A DNA stretch of 5,041 nucleotides from positions 8,219 to 13,259 of the forward strand of contig DIAL01000140.1 in the NCBI GenBank assembly GCA_002414705.1, written 5' to 3'. The position numbers and the translations under genes are program-made. Below are positions 1-5,041 of this stretch, piece by piece. Each line of letters begins with the position of its first letter. Positions within the stretch are counted from its first letter, which is position 1. The notes below the pieces were generated by a model that was not told the DNA's origin, searched no databases, and saw only the letters and a program-made list of their open reading frames with translations. Source of the stretch: Flavobacteriaceae bacterium UBA5079 (GTDB lineage Bacteria; Bacteroidota; Bacteroidia; Flavobacteriales; Flavobacteriaceae).

Positions 1-330
1 ACTTAACAACATGGCGCCTTGAGAGATACAAACATCTGAACCGATAGTTATGGTATCTAAATTATCTATCCAAACCTGCTCGCCAATCCATGTGTTATCG
101 CCTACGGTTAACTTCCAAGGATATTTTATGGAAACACCAGGTTTAATGACAACGTTGTCTCCTATTTTAGCCCCAAATACACGCAATAACCGAACGCGAA
201 ATCCAGAAAAGGGTAACCAAGAACTTTTTAATATAATGACATTAATAAAATACCAAACTCCGCATTTTAGTTTGGAACCTGGTTTATACCAGGCGTTAGT
301 ATATTGAGATAAATTAACTTGATTCGGCAT
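1..330 (-). CDS. wcaF: WcaF-type sugar O-acetyltransferase, N-terminal 110 residues (cut by left window edge)
   Basis: This is the start of a left-handed beta-helix acyltransferase of the colanic acid WcaF group, which moves an acetyl group from acetyl-CoA to a sugar of a surface polysaccharide in the cytoplasm. The reverse strand is open from an ATG at 328-330 to the window edge, with an in-frame stop at 337-339 just upstream, so the start is firm. Residues 48-72 read LLRVFGAKIGDNVVIKPG followed by VSIKYPW and then KLTVGDN, which closely parallels my memory of E. coli WcaF (LLRLFGAKIGKNVVIRPS, then ITYPWKLTLGD). Hexapeptide-like turns are visible at IGDNVV (56-61), VGDNTW (76-81) and IGSDVC (96-101). 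Family members are about 180-190 residues, so roughly 70 are missing. The catalytic His, in the SHD motif of E. coli WcaF, should fall just beyond the edge, so activity cannot be judged here. It is the only gene in the window separated from its upstream neighbour by a sizeable gap. The symbol reflects family membership, not proven colanic acid synthesis. Confidence 0.9.
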   Translation of the reverse strand, partial: MPNQVNLSQYTNAWYKPGSKLKCGVWYFINVIILKSSWLPFSGFRVRLLRVFGAKIGDNVVIKPGVSIKYPWKLTVGDNTWIGEQVWIDNLDTITIGSDVCISQGAMLLS

Positions 331-458
331 GAAATTTTAAAGATTAAAGGACTAACTTAAAAAAGATAGGGTATTAAATTATAAATTAACACAATGAAGA
401 TTCAAATATGTTAGATGTTTCTGCTCTGAATTAATGTGTTGAGTAAAACATTAGGTGT
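331..458 (-). other. 128-base intergenic gap ahead of the wcaF-type gene
   Basis: This is the only non-coding stretch of any length in the window; the other junctions are overlaps or gaps of up to 8 bases. It is strongly AT-rich and I see no persuasive reading frame in it. A weak inverted pair sits just after the upstream stop: on the reverse strand TAATG, a 12-base loop, then CATTA. It has no GC-rich stem and no following T run, so it is not called a terminator. A weak promoter candidate is listed separately. There is no clear Shine-Dalgarno sequence before the ATG at 330, which is normal for Bacteroidota. Confidence 0.6.
376..406 (-). promoter_or_regulatory. Weak Bacteroidota-type promoter candidate upstream of the wcaF-type gene
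   Basis: Read on the reverse strand, TTTG (406-403) is followed after exactly 19 bases by TATAATTT (383-376). The Bacteroidota primary sigma consensus is TTTG at -33, about 19-21 bases, then TAnnTTTG at -7. The -33 element and the spacing match. The -7 element has TA and two of the four TTTG positions. In AT-rich DNA such a match can arise by chance. If it is real, transcription would begin near 368, about 40 bases before the ATG at 330, giving the acetyltransferase its own supply of transcript. Confidence 0.22.
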
Positions 459-1592
459 TCACAAAAACAAATCTGTATTGGCTGTAATAAGCAACGGATC
501 ATTTATAAAATCTTTAGCATATTGATAGGCGGATTTAGACATGGTTTTATAATCGGTTTCGTTTAAGGTGGATGCGTCCTGCAAAACAGCTCCAACCCGT
601 TCTAAATGTGCTGTACATAAATCCCATCCTATTTGTTTCTCTTGTAACGAAGTCCAAGGTGTTTTATTAGAAATAACAACAGGTAAACCAGAACTTAAAG
701 CTTCCAAAATGGCATGACCAAAATTCTCGCCTTCTGAAAGCATAATAAAATAATCATAACGTTTTAAAATGGATGGAATAGTATCACTCTTTGCAACCCC
801 TTTATAACGAACAAGTATATGATCAGGTAATTCAGCAATTGCTTTTTGACATACCATCCAATAAGCATCATCATAAATAGGACCGTATATATCTAAATGA
901 ACAGGGTCTGTAACATATTTAAAAGCCTCTAACATCTTTAACGTGCCTTTTTCAACCGAAACTCTAGCAACATTTACAAACCTGGTGACGTCAGATTTAG
1001 ACCGCTCAAAATAAGCTTCGGGTATCAGTCTGGGTAAATTTGGCGCAACATGAATAGGCACAGATGTACCCATAATGTTCCGGACATAATCAGCTTCTAA
1101 CATGTTTGTGGCATGAAAACAGGTATTAGTATAAACACCTAAAAATTTGGCTACTTGTAAGTAAACACGTTTCTTAAATGGCTTAATAGAGAAAGCTTGA
1201 GGATTCAACATACCTCTTGCAGCTACGATACAATGTGGATGATGTCTAAAAATGAATAAGGGTAAAATAGAAAAATACCAACTGTATATGCCGTTAATAT
1301 AAATAACATCAAAAGATTGAGTTTTAAATAAAGCGCTTAAATGCGTAATATTTAAGAAATCTTTAGACACATAGTAAACGTGGGCTAGACCCTGTAAATC
1401 GTTCCAAGCATTGGACTGAATATCTTTATAAGGTGTAGTAGAACAATAATCCGTGTCACGTGTTATGATATAAAAATCGAAATCAGCTCCTAAATGAGCA
1501 ATCAAATTAGCGTAGGAACGAACGGGACCTCCAGAATCGGTACCTGGTAAAAACCAATCGATTGTAATTAATATCTTTTTTTTTTGTTTCAT
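459..1592 (-). CDS. GT4-type glycosyltransferase (group 1, GT-B fold), 377 aa
   Basis: This is a complete cytoplasmic or membrane-associated glycosyltransferase, expected to add a sugar from a nucleotide-sugar donor to the growing lipid-linked repeat unit. The N-terminal domain has the first beta strand KILITIDWFLPG (6-17) and the glycine loop DSGGPVRSYANL (19-30). AARGMLNP (124-131) and a basic patch KPFKKRVYL (137-145) follow. The C-terminal domain begins near VARVSVEKGTLKMLEAF (208-224). It carries the donor-binding segment SEGENFGHAILEALSSGLPV (286-305), whose E289 and E297 form the E-x7-E motif of GT4 retaining enzymes. The start is ATG at 1592, eight bases after the stop of the previous gene, with AAAGG on the sense strand just before it as a possible ribosome site. 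Codons 3-6 contain a run of ten A bases, described under findings. The length and the C-terminal helix look complete. The sugar specificity cannot be read. Confidence 0.93.
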   Translation of the reverse strand: MKQKKKILITIDWFLPGTDSGGPVRSYANLIAHLGADFDFYIITRDTDYCSTTPYKDIQSNAWNDLQGLAHVYYVSKDFLNITHLSALFKTQSFDVIYINGIYSWYFSILPLFIFRHHPHCIVAARGMLNPQAFSIKPFKKRVYLQVAKFLGVYTNTCFHATNMLEADYVRNIMGTSVPIHVAPNLPRLIPEAYFERSKSDVTRFVNVARVSVEKGTLKMLEAFKYVTDPVHLDIYGPIYDDAYWMVCQKAIAELPDHILVRYKGVAKSDTIPSILKRYDYFIMLSEGENFGHAILEALSSGLPVVISNKTPWTSLQEKQIGWDLCTAHLERVGAVLQDASTLNETDYKTMSKSAYQYAKDFINDPLLITANTDLFL

Positions 1593-1600
1593 ACGCCTTT
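1593..1600 (-). promoter_or_regulatory. Possible ribosome binding site between the two GT4 genes
   Basis: The sense strand here reads AAAGGCGT between the TAG stop of the 1601-2581 gene and the ATG at 1592. AAAGG is a partial Shine-Dalgarno match a few bases before the start. Since the whole spacer is 8 bases, ribosomes ending the first gene could also restart directly. Bacteroidota often do without such a site, so its role is uncertain. Confidence 0.35.
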
Positions 1601-2581
1601 CTATAATGACTGATAAAGTGCCATATATTGGTCTGTTACGTGTTTGGTGCTAAAACGTTTAATATTATCATACCCTTTAGTAATGAGTTCGTGTCTGTAA
1701 GCTTCGTCGGATATCATTTTAATGAGACCATGTCGAATGTCTTCAACAGAATACGGGTCTACAAAATGAGCAGAATCGCCAGCAATTTCTTTCATCGCTC
1801 CAAAATTAGATGTTAACACAGGTCTACCAGTGGCTTGGGCCTCTATAATAGGCATACCAAACCCTTCATAAGTGGACGGAAAACATAAGAGATCACAGGT
1901 TTGATAAGCGGCTACTATAGCGGTTTGACTCAAATTAACACGATGCGTATAGCGTATAGGATACAGCTTTAAAAGTGCTAACTGGGCATCAGTCAAGACA
2001 CCAATAATATGCAATGTACAAGGTATCTGGGCTACAGCTTTAATAACACGTTCTAGATTTTTATTGGGTTTAGTACCCATCAATAAAATAGTAGGTGTAC
2101 CTGAAAAATTTTTAGGACTGGGAACAAAGTTAGGATGTATTGGATTAGGAATAACAACAATTTTATGTTTAAATGTAGGGATAAGTTGTTCCAATTCCTG
2201 CTTTGTAAATTCAGAGATGACGGTTATTTTCTTGACGAGTAAAGCTGGAAGCCAAAACCAAAACAAATAGACATATAAACGTTTAAACCAGGACCCTTTT
2301 AGTGCAGAATGAACATCATGAATGGTTAAAACAGCTTGTTTGCCCAATTTTAGAGCAACATAATGAACATCGCCTGTAATATGATAAACAGTATTTTTAT
2401 GGCGTTCAATGGATTTTAGATTATGTATCAAATCTAAAGGGGATGCGCCGGATTGTTCTAATTCTATCCAGTTACAGGTTAGGTCAGCTTCAATAGCTAG
2501 TTTTATTGAGATAAACACGCCTTCAATACTGTGGTATTGTGGCAAACGCTTTCTAGAAATGTAATTAATTGTTTTTGTCAT
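1601..2581 (-). CDS. GT4-type glycosyltransferase (group 1, GT-B fold), 326 aa
   Basis: This is a complete, compact retaining glycosyltransferase, expected to act on the cytoplasmic side of the inner membrane in repeat-unit assembly. The N-terminal domain starts with INYISRKRLPQYHSIEGVF (5-23) and holds the acceptor-side segment LTIHDVHS (85-92). A hydrophobic, aromatic patch (YVYLFWFWLPALLV, 103-116) may contact the membrane. TVISEFTKQEL (120-130) and VIPNPIHPNF (143-152) mark the inter-domain region. The C-terminal Rossmann domain has ILLMGTKPNKNLERVI (165-180) and the donor motif FPSTYEGFGMPIIEAQATG (234-252), where E239 and E247 form E-x7-E. GDSAHFVDPYSVEDI (268-282) is the usual downstream block. 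At 326 residues it is shorter than the typical 350-400, the saving being in the N-terminal half. The ATG at 2581 lies inside the end of the polymerase gene with a 17-base overlap, and no other plausible Met lies near the N terminus. The donor sugar is unknown. Confidence 0.94.
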   Translation of the reverse strand: MTKTINYISRKRLPQYHSIEGVFISIKLAIEADLTCNWIELEQSGASPLDLIHNLKSIERHKNTVYHITGDVHYVALKLGKQAVLTIHDVHSALKGSWFKRLYVYLFWFWLPALLVKKITVISEFTKQELEQLIPTFKHKIVVIPNPIHPNFVPSPKNFSGTPTILLMGTKPNKNLERVIKAVAQIPCTLHIIGVLTDAQLALLKLYPIRYTHRVNLSQTAIVAAYQTCDLLCFPSTYEGFGMPIIEAQATGRPVLTSNFGAMKEIAGDSAHFVDPYSVEDIRHGLIKMISDEAYRHELITKGYDNIKRFSTKHVTDQYMALYQSL

Positions 2582-3845
2582 CTGTGAATTTCCAATTTAA
2601 AAAACGTTTAGTACCCCAGAAAAACAAAAACACCACTATAGAAGATTTAACCAAATGATTTAATACCACAACAAGTTCTGTTTCTGCCTTGACAGCTTGC
2701 AAAAAAATAATGGGAATAAAAGCTAGTAGCATACTATTCTTTGGAGTCTTTTTTAATAAATACCGCCAAAAAATCACTAAAAAAAACCCCCAAAAACCCA
2801 TAAAGACAAGGCCTTTAGAGGGACCATAATTACCATAAGCTTCACCGATAATACTGATACCCATGGAAGTGTTATCGCCAATATTTAGACCTGTAAATTT
2901 TCTAAAATTTTCTTGACCACCTGCTTTCTTTTTATTTGGATTTAAAAAGCGAGGAAGTATAGACGCGCTAACAGCTTCACGAATCGTTTCGCCATGTAAA
3001 AAGGCCACACGATCGGGAATCTCATCCATGATAGCACTAATAATCCATCCTTGATTGAGTCTAACAGTATTTAATTCACCATCTAGTTCACCAGCATTGG
3101 CGCCATGAAGTAAAACAGCATCAACAACCAGTCCAGCAAATAATTCTAATTTGTTGCCATCATAGCCATTCCACACCTGAAGTCTGTAAGCTGCTTTAAT
3201 AGTTTGCAAGGTCGTTAACGACAAAGCGCCTACTAACAGTGTTAAAGCTATGGTACGAACAGATGGTTTGTATTTAAGAGCCCAAAACATATAAAAAAAC
3301 ACGGTCCATAAAATTAAATCATGAAACAGGGCGTGTTGTAAAGCACTTACAAACAAATAAACTAATGAACCATAGAAAATTTTCTTTAGTCGTGGATCTT
3401 CTGAAAAAAACAAAATTAAAGCACCTGCAAATTTAAAATTAGCAACAATAAAAGCAAAAAAGCCCAGTGTTCCAGGAAGACGAGAAGCTATCAAATCAAA
3501 AAAAACACCGACTAAAAATACCGCGATGCCATATTTTTTGAATGTTTTAAGATCGGTAATAGGTACTAGCAGTGTTTTATAATTACGAATACCAAACAAA
3601 ACAACACTAACAAAAATAGCATAAGCAGGCGCAATAAACGCCATGTATGTTTGCTGCGGTACGTACATATAATATTTATAGTGCAAACTAGGACTAGTAT
3701 ACTCAATTAAAGGACCAATAATCCATTGCAAGCCTGCTAAAAGCAGCATAAGTTCTAACATGGGAATATTTTTCCCTAATTGCATGATAAACCGAACACC
3801 GACAATACAGACGGCTATAACACCTACTAAACTCCAAAGGCTCAT
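2565..3845 (-). CDS. Wzy-like oligosaccharide repeat-unit polymerase, multi-spanning membrane protein, 426 aa
   Basis: This is an integral inner-membrane protein that probably joins lipid-linked repeat units at the periplasmic face, as in Wzx/Wzy-dependent capsule and O-antigen synthesis. About ten or eleven hydrophobic segments can be seen, roughly at 2-22, 28-48, 66-86, 105-123, 126-147, 156-173, 174-190, 198-216, 343-363, 370-388 and 392-411. A large hydrophilic loop of about 120 residues (220-342) lies between the eighth and ninth, the layout expected of Wzy proteins. The loop holds RLNQGWIIS (262-270), LPRFLNPNKKKAGGQENF (297-314), and TSMGISIIGEAYGNYG (326-341). Those motifs resemble polymerases of Bacteroidota polysaccharide loci as I remember them. 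Its place among glycosyltransferases supports the role. The ATG at 3845 follows the upstream stop by one base, and the 3' end overlaps the next gene by 17 bases. Wzy proteins diverge strongly, so a different polysaccharide membrane enzyme, such as a ligase, remains possible. No gene symbol is certain. Confidence 0.82.
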   Translation of the reverse strand: MSLWSLVGVIAVCIVGVRFIMQLGKNIPMLELMLLLAGLQWIIGPLIEYTSPSLHYKYYMYVPQQTYMAFIAPAYAIFVSVVLFGIRNYKTLLVPITDLKTFKKYGIAVFLVGVFFDLIASRLPGTLGFFAFIVANFKFAGALILFFSEDPRLKKIFYGSLVYLFVSALQHALFHDLILWTVFFYMFWALKYKPSVRTIALTLLVGALSLTTLQTIKAAYRLQVWNGYDGNKLELFAGLVVDAVLLHGANAGELDGELNTVRLNQGWIISAIMDEIPDRVAFLHGETIREAVSASILPRFLNPNKKKAGGQENFRKFTGLNIGDNTSMGISIIGEAYGNYGPSKGLVFMGFWGFFLVIFWRYLLKKTPKNSMLLAFIPIIFLQAVKAETELVVVLNHLVKSSIVVFLFFWGTKRFLNWKFTDDKNN

Positions 3846-3846
3846 C

Positions 3847-4971
3847 TTATCGTTTTAAAAGGGTTATCAAAGGTTGTAACTCGGTTTCGCAATGGTATGG
3901 AATGTTTCTGTACGGCAAAGTTAAGCTTTTCTGATGAGCCTCAATGAGACCTAGCTTAAGATTTGTAAAATCTATAGCCTGAACCAACGGTCTGCTTTCA
4001 GCATTTAAATAAGGTTTACAGCCTTCCATCACTTCTGGTAACCAGACGTCTAGACCACAGACTAAATATTCAAATAGTTTGTTAGGTGCATTGTATCTAT
4101 AGTTATCGGTCTGTGCTCTGTACAAAATAAGACCTATATCATAATTGGATAGCAAGTTAGGCATCTCAATATATTCCACTCCCTTTGGATAAAAAACAAT
4201 ATATTCTGATTTCAAACTTTCGAGGTAAGCTTTGGTATCATCATGTAAATTGTAAGCATAGATATGAAAATGAACCTTACCGTTCTGTGTAACAATCCAA
4301 TCACAATACTCTTTAATAAATGTATCCTTTAATGATAAGGCACCTACATAGACACTTTTTATAACAGATTGACTTTTTGACTTTACTTTTTTAATATCCT
4401 TAAACCAACTTTTTGGAGGATAATTAGGCATCATCTTTAAAATATCTTGAGATATTTCAGGATGGTCGGAAGCAAACATTTTTAATCTGTCTAAATTGGT
4501 TTGAGACACCCATTCGGCTTTTTGCAACAAAAAGTTTTTCTCATAATGATAATACAATTTCACTATCGCCATACCACTGTCGTACCATTCCTGATTAAAA
4601 TACTCATGGTAATGGATAAATAGTTTTTTTTTGCTGCCAAAATATTTTAAATACCAGTACACAGGTCCTGCAGAATACGTCTCATAGTACATGACAATAC
4701 TGGGATTAAATATTAATAAGCCTAGAAAGGTTTTTATATTAAAGAGAAGGTATTTACAGAAACGGACAAGTTTGTGGTTATTCCGATTAGGGAATGAGGT
4801 TCTGGAAATGGCATTTAAAACCTTATTTTTGTACACTTTACGCCCTTTATTATTTCTTGTGGTCCAAATCTTAACCGAAAATTGGTTTTTAAAGGCTAAA
4901 CTATTTAACAAGTTTGTTGTTGGAGGATAAAACTCCAAGGGCATATAGTGAATAATAGCCAGTTTTTTCAA
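3847..4971 (-). CDS. GT-B family glycosyltransferase with TTG start, 374 aa
   Basis: This is a probable glycosyltransferase of the repeat-unit pathway. The N terminus KKLAIIHYMPLEFYPP (2-17) is the first beta strand and loop of a GT-B N-terminal domain. FNPSIVMYYETYSAGP (88-103) and LFIHYHEYF (117-125) follow. A C-terminal domain starts near SVYVGALSLKD (206-216) and holds YDIGLILYR (277-285) and NAPNKLFEYLVCGLDVW (294-310). E301 of the KLFEYL block matches the second Glu of the GT4 E-x7-E motif, but the position eight residues earlier is Tyr (Y293), so the first Glu is absent. The start must be TTG at 4969-4971: an in-frame stop lies at 4993-4995 with no ATG after it, and the next Met (M10) would remove the conserved first strand. 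The TTG overlaps the upstream stop as TTGA, which suggests translational coupling. The length is normal. The substrate is unknown. Confidence 0.85.
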   Translation of the reverse strand: MKKLAIIHYMPLEFYPPTTNLLNSLAFKNQFSVKIWTTRNNKGRKVYKNKVLNAISRTSFPNRNNHKLVRFCKYLLFNIKTFLGLLIFNPSIVMYYETYSAGPVYWYLKYFGSKKKLFIHYHEYFNQEWYDSGMAIVKLYYHYEKNFLLQKAEWVSQTNLDRLKMFASDHPEISQDILKMMPNYPPKSWFKDIKKVKSKSQSVIKSVYVGALSLKDTFIKEYCDWIVTQNGKVHFHIYAYNLHDDTKAYLESLKSEYIVFYPKGVEYIEMPNLLSNYDIGLILYRAQTDNYRYNAPNKLFEYLVCGLDVWLPEVMEGCKPYLNAESRPLVQAIDFTNLKLGLIEAHQKSLTLPYRNIPYHCETELQPLITLLKR

Positions 4972-5041
4972 TTTAGAATTTCTTTTAGAATTTTAGAAAT
5001 AATGGAGGTGTAATCATATCCTGCTTCCTTTACCTTGGCAC
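4968..5041 (-). CDS. C-terminal 23 residues of the upstream operon gene, possibly a glycosyltransferase (cut by right window edge)
   Basis: One reverse-strand frame is open from the right edge to a TGA at 4968-4970 and encodes AKVKEAGYDYTSIISKILKE then ILN. The other two reverse frames hit stops. The TGA overlaps the TTG start of the next gene by two bases, the kind of junction that marks a real coding end in a coupled operon. The sequence resembles the last amphipathic helix of many glycosyltransferases, where a Y-x-(Y/W)-x-x-I pattern precedes the end. That is too little to identify the product, so its identity is inferred only from context. Confidence 0.7.
   Translation of the reverse strand, partial: AKVKEAGYDYTSIISKILKEILN

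Noticed and set aside
50..307. Plus-strand open frame of 85 codons near the left edge
   Set aside because: It lies antisense to the WcaF-type gene, whose reverse-strand translation matches a known family over all 110 visible residues. The plus-strand product has no recognisable features.
384..455. Possible hairpin or terminator after the 459-1592 gene (TAATG/CATTA, and a distant AACACA/TGTGTT pair)
   Set aside because: The stems are short and AT-rich, the loops are long, and no T run follows. There is too little to call a terminator.
459..1592. Whether the 377-residue glycosyltransferase is truncated at its C terminus next to the intergenic gap
   Set aside because: The protein continues past the donor motif through a full final helix (YQYAKDFIND) and has a normal length for the family, so the stop looks natural.
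1628..1816. Plus-strand open frame of 62 codons
   Set aside because: It is antisense to the conserved C-terminal domain of the 1601-2581 glycosyltransferase, with no family resemblance.
2064..2270. Plus-strand open frame of 68 codons
   Set aside because: It is antisense to the middle of the same glycosyltransferase, including the IPNPIHP region, so it is a shadow frame.
4691..4930. Plus-strand open frame of 79 codons with some hydrophobic stretches
   Set aside because: It is antisense to the N-terminal domain of the 3847-4971 glycosyltransferase. Its hydrophobicity follows from the AT-rich complement of Lys/Asn codons.
1..5041. Search for insertion sequences, CRISPR repeats, tRNA or rRNA genes
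   Set aside because: Coding sequence of polysaccharide genes fills nearly the whole window. No transposase, spaced repeat array or RNA gene pattern was seen by eye.

Overview
The window is a stretch of a surface-polysaccharide (capsule, exopolysaccharide or O-antigen-type) biosynthesis locus. The base composition is AT-rich and Shine-Dalgarno sites are mostly absent. The protein style (Lys/Asn/Ile-rich glycosyltransferases, a WcaF-type acetyltransferase, and a Wzy-like polymerase with GGQENF and NQGWII motifs) suggests a member of the Bacteroidota, most likely Flavobacteriia. That assignment is an inference from protein and sequence style, not from a marker gene.

Every gene lies on the minus strand, so transcription runs from right to left. 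From the right edge the order is: the last 23 codons of an unidentified gene (4968-5041); a GT-B glycosyltransferase that begins with TTG inside the previous stop (3847-4971); a multi-spanning Wzy-like repeat-unit polymerase (2565-3845); a short GT4 glycosyltransferase (1601-2581); a second GT4 glycosyltransferase (459-1592); a 128-base non-coding gap (331-458); and the first 110 codons of a WcaF-type acyltransferase that runs off the left edge (1-330). The first five genes are nearly fused, with junctions of a stop/start overlap, 1 base, a 17-base overlap and 8 bases. They read as one translationally coupled operon. The gap before the acetyltransferase is the only real intergenic space and holds a weak Bacteroidota-style promoter candidate.

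The likely joint role is as follows. The three complete glycosyltransferases add sugars to a lipid-linked repeat unit on the cytoplasmic face of the inner membrane. The WcaF-type enzyme probably acetylates one of those sugars. The polymerase joins flipped repeat units on the periplasmic side. The initiating sugar-phosphate transferase, flippase, export proteins and nucleotide-sugar synthesis genes are not in the window and would be expected in the flanks. Donor and acceptor sugars cannot be read from the sequence.

No RNA gene, mobile element, CRISPR array or clear terminator was seen. The points most worth a second look are an A10 tract just after the start codon of the 459-1592 glycosyltransferase, where one-base slippage would truncate the protein in either direction; the TTG start in a repeat-containing junction at 4968-4998; and the conserved soluble loop of the polymerase. 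This looks like a variable but conventional polysaccharide locus, and I found no convincing new system.
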